Assembly (NCBI RefSeq): GCF_000353285.1
Contig: NZ_KB731324.1
Coordinates: 6,165,018 to 6,229,017, forward strand
Origin: Leptolyngbya boryana PCC 6306
Lineage (GTDB): Bacteria > Cyanobacteriota > Cyanobacteriia > Leptolyngbyales > Leptolyngbyaceae
Direction of reading: 5' to 3'
Length of the DNA: 64,000 nucleotides
Every line of letters starts with the position of its first letter. Position 1 is the first letter of the stretch. Of this stretch, positions 19,150 through 28,603 are shown in pieces. Made by a program: the position numbers and the translations under genes. The notes under the pieces are model-generated. The model was not told the DNA's origin. It searched no databases and saw only the letters and a program-made list of their open reading frames with translations.

Positions 19150-19174
19150 GGTAATCCTATAGATAAATAGGATT
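19150..19174 (+). promoter_or_regulatory. Operator-like site in front of the CysR-type gene
   Basis: CGGTAATCCTAT is followed by a perfect inverted repeat, AATCCTAT (19153-19160) and ATAGGATT (19167-19174), ending six bases before the start codon. The CGGTAATCCTA element matches the one in front of sbpA, suggesting autoregulation. Confidence 0.55.
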
Positions 19175-19180
19175 TATGTA

Positions 19181-19759
19181 ATGACCAGTTTATTCTCTTC
19201 ACCTTTCTCGTCTGCGGTTCACTCTCACGACTTTGGACTGCGATCGTTGCTCGATCCAAGGTTCAAACTTTGGCGGATTGAATCGGGAGTCGCGCGATCG
19301 CTCACTTGGCTAGAAGACGGAACGATCATCACACTTGGCATTTGGGGTGCCGGGGACATTGTGGGTCAGGCGCTTTCTTGTGTAGATCCTTATCAAGTGG
19401 AATGCCTCACAAAAGTAACAGCAACGCCGCTATCCTCAGAACAATGGCAACCTGATGCAGCGTTGCTGCTGTCTCATCTCCAACAGATGGAGCAATTAGC
19501 TGTGATTCGCAGTCATCGAAAAGTCGATGCCATGATGATTAAGCTGCTGAATTGGTTAGCAAAGCGATTCGGACGAGAAGTAGAAGCTGGAAATTTAATT
19601 GATCTGAAGCTCACTCATCAAGATATTGCGGATGTGTTGGGAACAACGCGCGTGACAGTGACACGGATTCTTGGACAATTTGAGGAACAAGGCGTGATTG
19701 AGCGATCGCTGCGTCGCATTGTCTTGCGAGAATCGGAAGCTTGGCACTATGAAATTTAA
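19181..19759 (+). CDS. cysR: Crp/Fnr-family regulator, CysR-type
   Basis: A 192-residue DNA-binding protein. The N-terminal part is a shortened cyclic-nucleotide-like beta-barrel (GIWGAGDIVGQAL corresponds to the usual GEFFG turn) without a cAMP-binding Arg-Ser pair. A long dimerisation helix follows, then a winged helix-turn-helix (about 140-185) with LTHQDIADVLGTTRVTVTR as the recognition region. The size and the divergent sbpA gene match CysR, the sulfur-responsive activator known from Synechococcus. Shared inverted-repeat elements in both promoters support the pairing. The family is clear; the specific CysR assignment rests on context. Confidence 0.8.
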   Translation: MTSLFSSPFSSAVHSHDFGLRSLLDPRFKLWRIESGVARSLTWLEDGTIITLGIWGAGDIVGQALSCVDPYQVECLTKVTATPLSSEQWQPDAALLLSHLQQMEQLAVIRSHRKVDAMMIKLLNWLAKRFGREVEAGNLIDLKLTHQDIADVLGTTRVTVTRILGQFEEQGVIERSLRRIVLRESEAWHYEI

Positions 19760-19883
19760 GTCTTAATTTCAAGCTTGAAACTAAGACTTAAATCATACGA
19801 TTCGTCTTGATCTGGATTCGAGCTTCTAATGGCTCTGAGTCTTCTGATTTCAAAGGATGCTGTTCAAAATGCAGCTTGCTTTC

Positions 19884-20834
19884 TCAGAGCGCTAAGTTTA
19901 GTGCATGAGGCAAATATAAATCTCGATGAGCAGAGTACCACTGCACAGTATTCATCAGTCCCTGTTTTAGAGCAGTTTTCGGCATCCAACCGAGTATTGA
20001 CCGAGTATTGTCCAAGTTTGCTACACGAACTTGCTCCATAGGTCGATCGGGTAATGCACCAAATAGAGGCTGAATACTCGGATCGATCAAGCGATTCAGG
20101 TTTTGAACAATCTCTGAAATAGGAGTCAAGCGACTTGACCCTAGCTCGAAAGTACACCCTTCTATATTGGGCACGTGAGCGGCTGCGATTAAGCCATCCA
20201 CAACATCATCTACGTAAACCCAATCGACCTGACGCTGACCACTGCTTAACTGTGGCGCTTTTCCTTCTAATAATGAAAGAGTCACGTAAGGAATCAGCTT
20301 CTTGATATCTTTCTGGGCTGGTCCATACACCATAAAGATACGAGCATTGACGATCGGGACTTGATAGAGCTGATAGAACATCTGGGCATAGGCACTGCTT
20401 GCCCATTTTGCGGCAGCATAGGGCGAGGATGGAATGGGAACATCGCCCGCATTTGGCTCTTCTAATGATCCGGCTAAGACAATCCTCTGTCCGCCAAATT
20501 CAGCCATCAGCGTTAGCAGATTGACCGTGCTCACCAAATTATTTTCTAGAGTCGATCGCACAGCATCCATGCTACGTGAACCTGATACATAGCTTGCTAA
20601 GTGAAAGACAATATCAGGCTTAATGCTCTTCCAAATTTGCCGCAGCTCATCAAAATTTTTCACATCTCCCTGAAGCCAGTGCATCGCGGCATGAGGCGAT
20701 GATCGCTTCAGTCGAGAGATTCCATAAACCTCTGCTCCAGAGCAAAGAAGCTGTCGGCAAAGATGTTCTCCAATGAAGCCAGACGCGCCTGTGACTAATA
20801 CCTTTTGTGTGCTAAACAACTGGGGCAAATTCAT
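19884..20834 (-). CDS. NAD-dependent epimerase/dehydratase (extended SDR)
   Basis: A 316-residue Rossmann enzyme. The GASGFIG nucleotide-binding motif is near the N-terminus (residues 16-22), LQGDV follows, and YAAAK provides the catalytic YxxxK; a DWVYVDDVVDG segment is typical of sugar-nucleotide epimerases and dehydratases. Closest in feel to GDP-mannose dehydratase, GDP-fucose or NDP-hexose 4-epimerase/reductase relatives; the exact substrate cannot be read. No partner glycosylation genes are adjacent, so it appears as a single gene. Cytosolic. Confidence 0.85.
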   Translation of the reverse strand: MNLPQLFSTQKVLVTGASGFIGEHLCRQLLCSGAEVYGISRLKRSSPHAAMHWLQGDVKNFDELRQIWKSIKPDIVFHLASYVSGSRSMDAVRSTLENNLVSTVNLLTLMAEFGGQRIVLAGSLEEPNAGDVPIPSSPYAAAKWASSAYAQMFYQLYQVPIVNARIFMVYGPAQKDIKKLIPYVTLSLLEGKAPQLSSGQRQVDWVYVDDVVDGLIAAAHVPNIEGCTFELGSSRLTPISEIVQNLNRLIDPSIQPLFGALPDRPMEQVRVANLDNTRSILGWMPKTALKQGLMNTVQWYSAHRDLYLPHALNLAL

Positions 20835-21105
20835 ATTTTTGATAGTAAGGTAAGCTGACTTTTTACTTCTGAAAATAACTGAACAATGTGAACTACATAA
20901 TGCTTATCTTCTGCTCGGACTAATTGTTTCTAATTAGTGAAAGCTCATCTTGAAGGTTTTGCCTAATTAGACTTTTAGAACAAACAGCTAAAACTTTGCA
21001 AGGATTTTGGGCAGATTTCTACATTTTGGATGATATGACGGTATTGTTGTCTGAAATTGCTTTGTGCACCCTTATCCTGACTCTAACAACAAAGAGTGAA
21101 ATAAG

Positions 21106-21210
21106 GATGAAATTTTTTGTGATGAAATTCCCCAGAACTTTTCCGAGGATCAGAGAAAATAACATTTAGAAATATTGCTTTAAGTTGCGACATTTCATCT
21201 TGATTTCATC
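21106..21210 (+). promoter_or_regulatory. TTTCATC boxes upstream of rppA
   Basis: Two direct TTTCATC boxes at 21193-21199 and 21204-21210 are spaced exactly 11 bases, the spacing favoured by OmpR/PhoB-type regulators. Two inverted copies (GATGAAA at 21106-21112 and 21121-21127) lie further upstream. A TAATAAT -10-like box follows at about 21221. This suggests autoregulation by RppA. The remaining part of the 440-base gap (20835-21274) shows no gene. Confidence 0.5.
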
Positions 21211-21274
21211 CTTATCTGCTAATAATGCAAATAGCAGCTAGAGTGATCGATTTTAGGTAGAAAGTGCGAACGCT

Positions 21275-21961
21275 ATGCGAATTCTTCTTGTTGAGGATGA
21301 GCCAGACTTAGGGAGTGCGATCGAGAAAGCGCTAACGCGCGAACGTTACATTGTCGATTGGACAAAAAATGGTAATGAAGCTTGGGAGTATCTCACTCAA
21401 TCCCAAGCGCAGTATATGCTGGCTGTGATTGATTGGATGTTGCCTGGTTTGTCTGGGATTGAAATCTGCAATCGGCTTCGGGCACAAAGAAAATCATTGC
21501 CTGTGCTGCTCCTAACTGCACGAGATAGTATCAGCGATCGCGTGACTGGATTAGATGCAGGCGCGGATGACTATCTGGTTAAACCGTTTGGCATGGCAGA
21601 ACTGCTTGCCCGACTGCGAGCGCTGCAGCGTCGATCCCCTCAAGTTCAAGCTCAGACTCTTCAGGTTGGCTCGCTCATCTTAGACTATGGTTCCTCTTGT
21701 GTGAAGCTTCAAGCATCAGAGGCAAAAGTCCTGCTGACTGCGAAGGAATTTCAACTTCTAGAGTATTTGATGAAGCATACGAATCAAATCGTCAGTACTG
21801 AGCAAATCCGCAATCAGCTTTGGACACTCAACTCAGACTCGGTGAGCAATGTTGTTGCGGCACAAGTGCGCCTACTGCGTCGAAAGTTGGCAGAACAAGA
21901 CTTAGGTCACGCGATCGAAACAGTTTATGGACTAGGATATCGATTGAATCTTCCCACATAA
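21275..21961 (+). CDS. rppA: OmpR-family response regulator RppA
   Basis: A 228-residue response regulator. The receiver domain has the acidic EDE pocket (residues 7-9), phosphorylation site Asp53 in VIDWMLPG, and Lys103 in DDYLVKPFG. The C-terminal winged helix (about 130-226) ends with ETVYGLGYRLN as in OmpR/PhoB proteins. The downstream kinase has the specific cyanobacterial RppB architecture, so this is the RppA-type partner, linked in Synechocystis to redox or nickel responses. The kinase gene follows after 16 bases, so they form an operon. TTTCATC boxes upstream suggest autocontrol. Confidence 0.85.
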   Translation: MRILLVEDEPDLGSAIEKALTRERYIVDWTKNGNEAWEYLTQSQAQYMLAVIDWMLPGLSGIEICNRLRAQRKSLPVLLLTARDSISDRVTGLDAGADDYLVKPFGMAELLARLRALQRRSPQVQAQTLQVGSLILDYGSSCVKLQASEAKVLLTAKEFQLLEYLMKHTNQIVSTEQIRNQLWTLNSDSVSNVVAAQVRLLRRKLAEQDLGHAIETVYGLGYRLNLPT

Positions 21962-21977
21962 GGCTTATGTAAAGCTT

Positions 21978-23309
21978 ATGCACCAAAATCGACTGTTTAA
22001 TCGAACGCGACTACAGCTTGCAGCTTGGTATGCAGGAGTTATGGGAGCGATTTTGGGTGTTTGTGGCGTTGCGGTTTATCTACATCTAGCAGAAACTCAT
22101 TTTGAAGCGATCGCTGGCGAAATTCAAACCTTAGTAGGGTCTTTACATGACAGCATTGAACCGATGCTCGAAAAACCGGGCGAACTGCATCCGCGTGTCA
22201 GGCAGATTCTTCCCGGACTTTGTGTTGGAGGTCAGCTTTGCCGCCCGGTTAAAACATCACATATTCATGTTTTAGGAGCCGATTACCAAGATCCCTACTA
22301 TGTGAGATTCACAAACCTATCCTTCCAAACATTAGCAACAGTTAACACTCCCCCCCCGCCAGATTCTGCTGCTCAAGGCAAAAATTGGCAAATCCTCACA
22401 GACGAGAAAGGACGACGCTATCATCAATTCTCAATGGTGTTGACGACTTCAGCAGGGCAGCCTTGGGGCTATATTCAAGTTGGACGATCGCTCTCTGGAT
22501 ATCAACGATATCTTGCCTCGCTGAAAGTGTTTCTGCTGATTGGCTTACCGATAGCAATGGTGTCAATTGGGGGAGCAAGCTGGTGGCTAGCCGGATTAGC
22601 GATGCAGCCTGTGTATAATTCGTATCGACAAATCCAGCAATTCACCGCAGATGCTGCCCATGAACTGAGAACGCCTCTTGCTGCAATTCAAGCGACGGTT
22701 GAGACAACCTTAGGTACAGAAAATCTGAACTTGATTGAAGCTCAGACGACTCTGCAAACGATTACTCGTCAGAATCAGAGGCTGGCTCAACTCGTTCAAG
22801 ATCTGCTGATGCTGTCTCGGATGGATCTGAAAGTCTTACCGACTAAACATCAGAACTGTTGTTTAGATGATTTATTGCACGATTTAGTTGAAGAATTTGC
22901 TGCTTTCGCGATCTCCGCTAAAGTTTCCTTAGAACTCTCAATCCAGGCTCAAGATCTCTATGTTGTTGGAGATGAAGAACAGCTCTACCGTTTAGTCATG
23001 AACCTGATTACGAATGCCATCCAATATTCGTATCCTGGTGGGACTGTAATGCTGCGATTGCTCAAAGAAGACTCGACTGCCATCATTCAAGTTGAAGATA
23101 CAGGGGTTGGAATCGAGACAGCGGAGCAGGCTCGAATTTTTGACCGATTTTATCGTGTGAACCAAGACCGCTCTCGGCAGACGGGCGGGGCAGGATTGGG
23201 ACTGGCGATCGCTCAAGCGATTGTGGAACTTCACAAGGGAAGTCTTAAAGTTCAAAGCCAATTCGGAAAAGGGAGTATTTTTACACTTCGCCTGCCGCTT
23301 AAGACTTAG
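21978..23309 (+). CDS. rppB: Sensor histidine kinase RppB
   Basis: A 443-residue membrane sensor. The N-terminal segment RTRLQLAAWYAGVMG leads to the first membrane helix; a periplasmic sensor loop of about 130 residues contains paired cysteines (LCVGGQLC) that could bind metal or respond to redox. The second membrane helix is near 175-200. HAMP-like linker, then the H-box DAAHELRTPLAA with His228, N-box NLITNAIQYS, and G-boxes DTGVGI and GGAGLGLAI. The opening matches the cyanobacterial RppB family. It is co-transcribed with rppA. The stimulus in this strain is unknown. Confidence 0.85.
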   Translation: MHQNRLFNRTRLQLAAWYAGVMGAILGVCGVAVYLHLAETHFEAIAGEIQTLVGSLHDSIEPMLEKPGELHPRVRQILPGLCVGGQLCRPVKTSHIHVLGADYQDPYYVRFTNLSFQTLATVNTPPPPDSAAQGKNWQILTDEKGRRYHQFSMVLTTSAGQPWGYIQVGRSLSGYQRYLASLKVFLLIGLPIAMVSIGGASWWLAGLAMQPVYNSYRQIQQFTADAAHELRTPLAAIQATVETTLGTENLNLIEAQTTLQTITRQNQRLAQLVQDLLMLSRMDLKVLPTKHQNCCLDDLLHDLVEEFAAFAISAKVSLELSIQAQDLYVVGDEEQLYRLVMNLITNAIQYSYPGGTVMLRLLKEDSTAIIQVEDTGVGIETAEQARIFDRFYRVNQDRSRQTGGAGLGLAIAQAIVELHKGSLKVQSQFGKGSIFTLRLPLKT

Positions 23310-23519
23310 CCATGATCGAGCCATGACTTGCATTGAGCGTTCTCAATCGTCCGCACCTACTGATAGACAGATTGTATAGGTTGAATATTTCCTGTTAGTC
23401 TCAGGTAGAGGAAACACTGACTATAGTTCTCTAAGTGAGCAGGGCGCTTTCTAATTTCCTTGATGGGCTTGTGGTAGAAGTATTGAATGCGATCGCATTT
23501 TCTTGAATGTGCTTAAAAA

Positions 23520-25463
23520 ATGGTCAAGCCGAATCCTCCTAGTCAACACCGCAGTCCTTTTCTCAATTGGCTGCTAGAAGAAGAACATCACGAGCGAGAA
23601 GGACCCTATCACAAAGCACAGACTGAGCGGAAGTACCCTTGGTGGCAAGTGATGTGCTTGACGGGGGTGGATTATTTTTCAACGCTGGGATATCAGCCTG
23701 GGATTGCTGCCTTAGCTGCAGGGGCTTTATCTCCGATCGCGACATTTATCTTAGTCTTACTCACTTTGTTTGGAGCCTTACCGATCTATCGGCGAATTGC
23801 AATGAATAGTCCGCATGGAGAAGGCTCGATCGCGATGCTCGAACATTTACTAGCATGGTGGCAGGGCAAGTTTTTCGTACTCTGTCTCCTCGGCTTTGTC
23901 GCGACCGATTTTATCATTACGATTACACTCTCTGCCGCAGATGCCACTGCACATATTGTAGAGAATCCGATGGTTCCGGAATTTCTGCACAGTCAGACAG
24001 TGGGTATTACGCTGATGCTGATTACATTACTCGGAATTGTGTTTTTGCGAGGATTTCGAGAAGCGATCGGGCTTGCTGTAGTGCTGGTATTTGCTTATCT
24101 TGCTTTGAATTTAATCACGATCTCAGTGAGTGCCCTGCACATTTTGAATCAACCGAGCGTGATTACAGATTGGCAAGCGGCTCTCTTTGCCGATCGCAGT
24201 AATCCCGTTCTTTTACTGGCATCGGCTGCTTTACTCTTTCCCAAGCTTGCATTAGGGCTATCTGGGTTTGAAACGGGCGTGGCAGTGATGCCACTCGTGC
24301 AAGGAAGTGGAAACGACACAGAACCAAAACCGCGTGGCAGAATTCGCAATACTCACAAATTGCTGCTGACTGCGGCTGTGACGATGAGCGTTTTCTTGAT
24401 TGCGAGTAGTCTGGTGACGACGCTGTTGATTCCGGTTGCAGAATTTCAACCTGGGGGTGCAGCAAATGGGCGAGCCTTAGCATATCTCGCTCATCGTTAC
24501 TTGGGAAGTGGATTCGGAACACTTTACGACCTCAGCACAATTTCGATTCTATGGTTTGCTGGAGCGTCTGCAATGGCAGGACTGCTCAATATTGTGCCGC
24601 GTTATCTGCCGCGCTATGGCATGGCTCCAAATTGGGCAAGAGCTGCCCGACCGCTGGTGTTGGTTTATATTGCGATCGCGTTTACGGTGACGGTAGTTTT
24701 TCAAGCAGATGTGGAAGCTCAAGGGGGTGCTTATGCAACTGGCGTATTAGTGTTAATGAGTTCGGCAGCATTTGCGGTGACACTCTCTGCTTATCGCCGT
24801 AGAGCTACCCGCAGTATTTTGCTCTTTGGCTTAATTACGTTAGTTTTTGTTTATACCACTGTTGTTAACATTATTGAACGTCCTGAGGGCATTCGGATTG
24901 CGGCTTTGTTTATTGCCACGATCGTGATTACATCACTGATTTCTCGGATTTGGAGATCGACCGAATTGCGAGTTGAGCGAATTGATCTAGATGCAAGTGC
25001 CCGTCAGTTGATCAACGATGAACGTGCTCATATGATTCGACTGATTGCGAATCGTAAACAGGCAGGGGATTGGCAAGAATATTTTCTCAAAGAACAACAA
25101 GTTCGTGAAGATAACCATATTCCAGATGCAGAGCCGATTCTATTTTTAGAAGTTGAGATCTCGGATGCGTCGGAATTTTCCGAAACGATTCAAATTCAAG
25201 GCGTTGAAGTGGGAGAATATCGAATTTTGCGTGCCCGGAGTGCCGCTGTCCCAAACGCGATCGCTGCGATTCTGCTTTACTTGCGCAACGAAACGGGTAA
25301 GCTGCCCCATGTCTATTTTGGATGGGCAGAAGGTAATCCTGTGAAGTATTTGGCACGATTTATTCTATTTGGTGAGGGTGATATTCCAGTGTTGACCCGT
25401 GAGGTATTGCGGAAAGCAGAACGCGACCCTCAACAGCGTCCTAGAATTCACGTAGGCGGATAA
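23520..25463 (+). CDS. APC-superfamily permease with cytoplasmic tail
   Basis: A 647-residue transporter with about 12 hydrophobic segments between roughly residues 45 and 485, followed by a hydrophilic tail of about 160 residues. The first helix region, [20 protein letters not shown], and the [12 protein letters not shown] stretch resemble the unwound substrate-binding helices of amino-acid/polyamine/organocation carriers and also of KimA/KUP-like potassium transporters. The large C-terminal cytoplasmic domain favours the latter comparison but does not prove it. Inner-membrane proton- or sodium-coupled importer is the safe call; substrate unknown. It stands alone after rppB with a 210-base gap. 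Confidence 0.8.
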   Translation: MVKPNPPSQHRSPFLNWLLEEEHHEREGPYHKAQTERKYPWWQVMCLTGVDYFSTLGYQPGIAALAAGALSPIATFILVLLTLFGALPIYRRIAMNSPHGEGSIAMLEHLLAWWQGKFFVLCLLGFVATDFIITITLSAADATAHIVENPMVPEFLHSQTVGITLMLITLLGIVFLRGFREAIGLAVVLVFAYLALNLITISVSALHILNQPSVITDWQAALFADRSNPVLLLASAALLFPKLALGLSGFETGVAVMPLVQGSGNDTEPKPRGRIRNTHKLLLTAAVTMSVFLIASSLVTTLLIPVAEFQPGGAANGRALAYLAHRYLGSGFGTLYDLSTISILWFAGASAMAGLLNIVPRYLPRYGMAPNWARAARPLVLVYIAIAFTVTVVFQADVEAQGGAYATGVLVLMSSAAFAVTLSAYRRRATRSILLFGLITLVFVYTTVVNIIERPEGIRIAALFIATIVITSLISRIWRSTELRVERIDLDASARQLINDERAHMIRLIANRKQAGDWQEYFLKEQQVREDNHIPDAEPILFLEVEISDASEFSETIQIQGVEVGEYRILRARSAAVPNAIAAILLYLRNETGKLPHVYFGWAEGNPVKYLARFILFGEGDIPVLTREVLRKAERDPQQRPRIHVGG

Positions 25464-25585
25464 TCTCGATTTTGAATGGATTTGAGAAATGAAAAAATTG
25501 GAATTTGAGCTAGAATTCAAATCTCGGCTCGATGCTTTTGGGATGGCAAGACTACATCCTATTTTTACCGTTTAGGTGGTTGCAG

Positions 25586-26383
25586 ATGCTTCAACGATCC
25601 AATCTCCGTGTTGTGATGAGCGCGCTTCTCATCGGTCACATGAACTTGACAATGGTCGGCTGTGCAAGTTCTACTCCATCTTCTGCGCCACCAGGACAGA
25701 GCGGATCAACCCCGATCGCAGAAGCTCAACCCAAGCAGACCCCAAATTCATCGGAGAGTTCAGGCGCTCAACCCGAAAAAACCGAGGCTCCAGCTAGTAC
25801 CCAACCAACAGCAGAAGTAAAGCCCAAATCTCAGTCTGTCCCATCCTCAAAAACCTCTGCTTCGTCTGAAATTGCGATGCCGGATATTCCTCAGGATAAA
25901 GTGATCAGCGCGGTTAAAGCAGATTGGAATGGAGATAGTATCGCAGATCGCGCAATCTTAACTGTTTCAGAAGCCGATGCTACGGAGACGGATCTGCTGA
26001 TCTATCTGTCAGATCCGTCTCAAAAGTCTAGACTTGCTCTGAGTAAGCGAAATGTTGCTTGGCGTGGTGCAATGTATGGCACACAGCCTTCGCTGTCCGT
26101 AAACCCTCAAGGTTCTCTCGTCATCAATTCTGCAAATGATGCGATTGGTCGCGATCGCTGGAGCAAAAAGATTACAGCGATGTATGAAAACGGAGAGTTT
26201 GTTGTGGCAGGGTACACCTACTCTTATCACGACACGCTTGATCTTGCAGTGGGTGGTACTTGTGATGTGAATTTGCTGACAGGCAGAGGTGTGAAGAATA
26301 ATCAAGAATTTAGAACAACGCTCAAACCGATGAATTTAGAAAATTGGACAGAGGATTCTGAACCCAAAGAGTGTAATTTCTAA
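25586..26383 (+). CDS. Putative lipoprotein with low-complexity linker
   Basis: About 265 residues. AGGTGG six bases before the ATG at 25586 selects this start rather than 25532. A signal sequence ends in a lipobox-like TMVGC, followed by a Ser/Pro/Thr/Gln-rich linker of about 75 residues. A compact domain follows, with an Asp-rich DWNGDSIADRAIL segment that looks like a calcium-binding or FG-GAP-like loop, plus a TCDVNLLTGRGVKN segment. I do not recognise the family. Its stop overlaps the mobA start (TAATG), so it begins a lipoprotein-mobA-cobD transcription unit, although no functional link is obvious. Confidence 0.7.
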   Translation: MLQRSNLRVVMSALLIGHMNLTMVGCASSTPSSAPPGQSGSTPIAEAQPKQTPNSSESSGAQPEKTEAPASTQPTAEVKPKSQSVPSSKTSASSEIAMPDIPQDKVISAVKADWNGDSIADRAILTVSEADATETDLLIYLSDPSQKSRLALSKRNVAWRGAMYGTQPSLSVNPQGSLVINSANDAIGRDRWSKKITAMYENGEFVVAGYTYSYHDTLDLAVGGTCDVNLLTGRGVKNNQEFRTTLKPMNLENWTEDSEPKECNF

Positions 26384-26940
26384 TGAATCTGAGTGCGATC
26401 GTATTAGCGGGTGGAAATAGTTCTCGAATGGGTCAAGACAAAGCTCTACTTGAGATTGATGGGGTTCCTCTACTCGAACGAACTTGTGATGCAGCAAGAC
26501 ACTGTACTGATTTGATTTATATTGTGACTTCGTGGCGCGATCGCTATGAGCCAATGGTGTCTGACGTGCAATGGATTGAAGAATCCAGTCCGCGATCGCC
26601 GATTGTTGGTTTTGCAGAAGCACTTGAACAGGTTGCGACTGAGTGGGTTTTACTACTCGCTTGCGATTTGCCTCGATTGCGGGGTGAGACGTTGAAACAG
26701 TGGACAACTCAACTCGCAGAAGTATCGATCGTAGTTGCAAAAACTGAGCAGAGATGGGAACCTTTGTGTGGATTTTACCACCGCGATTGTCTACCAAGTT
26801 TGCAACGCTACATTGCACAAGGTCAGAGGTCGTTTCAGCATTGGTTAGATGCTGAAGTTGTCCAAGAGTTAGTAGTATCCGATCGTCAAATCTTGTTTAA
26901 TTGCAATACTCCCGATGATTTGAAACAATGTCTGCCTTAA
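26383..26940 (+). CDS. mobA: Molybdenum cofactor guanylyltransferase
   Basis: A 185-residue nucleotidyltransferase that transfers GMP from GTP to molybdopterin-Mo. The signature LAGGNSSRMGQDKA is at residues 8-21 and LLACDLPRL carries the metal-binding Asp. Length and motif order fit MobA. It starts on the last base of the preceding stop codon and overlaps cobD by 13 bases at its end, so translation of the three genes is likely coupled. In cyanobacteria MGD-type cofactor serves nitrate reductase and formate dehydrogenase-like enzymes. Cytosolic. Confidence 0.92.
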   Translation: MNLSAIVLAGGNSSRMGQDKALLEIDGVPLLERTCDAARHCTDLIYIVTSWRDRYEPMVSDVQWIEESSPRSPIVGFAEALEQVATEWVLLLACDLPRLRGETLKQWTTQLAEVSIVVAKTEQRWEPLCGFYHRDCLPSLQRYIAQGQRSFQHWLDAEVVQELVVSDRQILFNCNTPDDLKQCLP

Positions 26941-27899
26941 TTTTAATTTGCTCAGCACTGCTTGATTTCTGGATTGGTGATCCGTGGAATTGGTTGCATC
27001 CAGTGCAGGTGATGGGTTGGGTGATCGAGCAATTTAAGCAAGTTACTTTTCGGCTTACTAAAAATGCGATCGCGCTGCGGATTGCGGGCGTGATTTTAAC
27101 GATTGGATTAGGATTTGGAAGTGCTGGTATCAGTTGGGGGTTGATTCAGCTTGGAACATTCCTGCATCCGATTTTAGGAAGTGCGATCGCGGTCGTTTTA
27201 CTTGCAAGCTGTTTTGCTGGACGGAGTTTGAGACGAGCAGCAGAAGATGTGATTGCAAGATTGGATCATTTAGATGAAGCGCGATCGCAACTTCGGCTTT
27301 ATGTCGGGCGTGACACAGAGCATTTGTCAAAACCTCAGATTCTTAGGGCAGTTCTGGAAACTGTCACCGAGAATTCAGTCGATGGAGTGATGGCTCCATT
27401 GTTTTATGCCTTGATTGGGGCATTTACGCCTGTGGGAAGTGTTGCGTTTGCGATCGCGTATAAAGCCGTTAGCACGCTCGATTCAATGATTGGATATCAG
27501 GCACCGCCTTTCACGGATCTTGGTTGGTTTAGTGCTAAAACTGATGATGTTTTGACTTGGTTTCCTTGTCGATTGACTGTGTTGACATTGGGTTTAATAT
27601 CCGGCAGACCGTTTGAGGTATGGAAGCTTTGCCAGCGAGATGCACCTCAAGATCCAAGTCCTAATTCTGGATGGAGTGAATGTATCTATGCGGCTATCTT
27701 GAAGGTGCAAGTCGGTGGCGTGAATTACTATCAAGGAGTCGAAAAACATAAACCTCTGCTCGGAGAGCCTTTACAAGAGATCACAGTTGATACGATTTAT
27801 CAAGCACTCAGTTTGACGCGGGTTTGTTTTTTGAGTTGGTTAGCGATCGCATGTTTATTTTTACTACAGCACTTGCCGCTAGGCACTTTCGCAACTTAA
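26928..27899 (+). CDS. cobD: Adenosylcobinamide-phosphate synthase
   Basis: A 323-residue integral membrane enzyme (CobD/CbiB) that attaches the aminopropanol arm to adenosylcobyric acid in cobalamin/pseudocobalamin synthesis. The N-terminal DFWIGDPWNWLHPVQVMGW matches the family's IGDP...HPV..MG signature, and VTENSVDGVMAPLFY is the second conserved block. Four or five hydrophobic segments are visible. It overlaps the end of mobA. No other cob gene and no cobalamin riboswitch is visible here; the B12-binding radical SAM protein at 52 kb is a potential user of the product. Confidence 0.93.
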   Translation: MSALILICSALLDFWIGDPWNWLHPVQVMGWVIEQFKQVTFRLTKNAIALRIAGVILTIGLGFGSAGISWGLIQLGTFLHPILGSAIAVVLLASCFAGRSLRRAAEDVIARLDHLDEARSQLRLYVGRDTEHLSKPQILRAVLETVTENSVDGVMAPLFYALIGAFTPVGSVAFAIAYKAVSTLDSMIGYQAPPFTDLGWFSAKTDDVLTWFPCRLTVLTLGLISGRPFEVWKLCQRDAPQDPSPNSGWSECIYAAILKVQVGGVNYYQGVEKHKPLLGEPLQEITVDTIYQALSLTRVCFLSWLAIACLFLLQHLPLGTFAT

Positions 27900-27921
27900 A
27901 CCTCAATCACTGCCTTTAAAC

Positions 27922-28602
27922 CTAATCCTCTGATTTAGAAAGTTCATCAGGAGCAATGAGCTTTTGCTGCATCGCGATAATTGCAGCTTGAGTGCGATCG
28001 CGAACTTCTAGCTTCTGCAAGATAGCATGGACATGAACTCGCACTGTTCCGGGTGTAATGTATAGTATTTCAGCGATTTCTTGATTCGTTTTTCCGCGTG
28101 CAATCCATGCCAAAATTTCTTGCTCTCGTTGAGTCAGAGCCACTTTAGGATGATCCGGATCAGAAGTTCCTTGATGTTCAAAAGCAGCTCGAATTTCAGT
28201 CGTCGCGGTCGCATCCCACCATGATGCACCTGCTGCTACTGACTGAATCGCCAGAATCAGAAGTTGAGAAGGGCATCCTTTCAGACAATATCCTTGTGCC
28301 CCAGCTTCGATCATCCGATTGACGATCGCTTTTTGAGTATGAGACGTGAGAACTAGCACAGGTAGTGTCGGTACACACTGCCGAATTTGCCGACAAGTTT
28401 CAATTCCTCCAAGCCCTGATAGCCCAATATCTAAGACAACAATGTCGAGCGCTTGCGACTTAACTAGATCGAGTGCCGTTTCTCCATCTTCTGCTTCTGC
28501 GACAACCTCTAAGTTTGGTTCTCGATCGAGACGAACTCGCAAACCGAGACGGAATAGTTCATCATCTTCAACAAGAAGAATTTTTAGCGGTGGAGATGCC
28601 AT
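27922..28602 (-). CDS. NarL/LuxR-family response regulator
   Basis: The frame opens at 28782, but that part overlaps the upstream kinase gene; the ATG at 28602 (MASPPLKILLVEDD) gives a normal 226-residue regulator. The receiver domain has acidic residues at 12-14, phosphoacceptor Asp58 in VLDIGLSG and Lys108. The C-terminal LuxR-type helix-turn-helix (about 160-215) contains LTQREQEILAWIARGKTNQEIA. The start lies one base after the stop codon of the histidine kinase, so they are coupled partners. The pair is divergent to the kdp genes, making kdp a candidate target. Confidence 0.9.
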   Translation of the reverse strand: MASPPLKILLVEDDELFRLGLRVRLDREPNLEVVAEAEDGETALDLVKSQALDIVVLDIGLSGLGGIETCRQIRQCVPTLPVLVLTSHTQKAIVNRMIEAGAQGYCLKGCPSQLLILAIQSVAAGASWWDATATTEIRAAFEHQGTSDPDHPKVALTQREQEILAWIARGKTNQEIAEILYITPGTVRVHVHAILQKLEVRDRTQAAIIAMQQKLIAPDELSKSED

Positions 28603-28603
28603 C

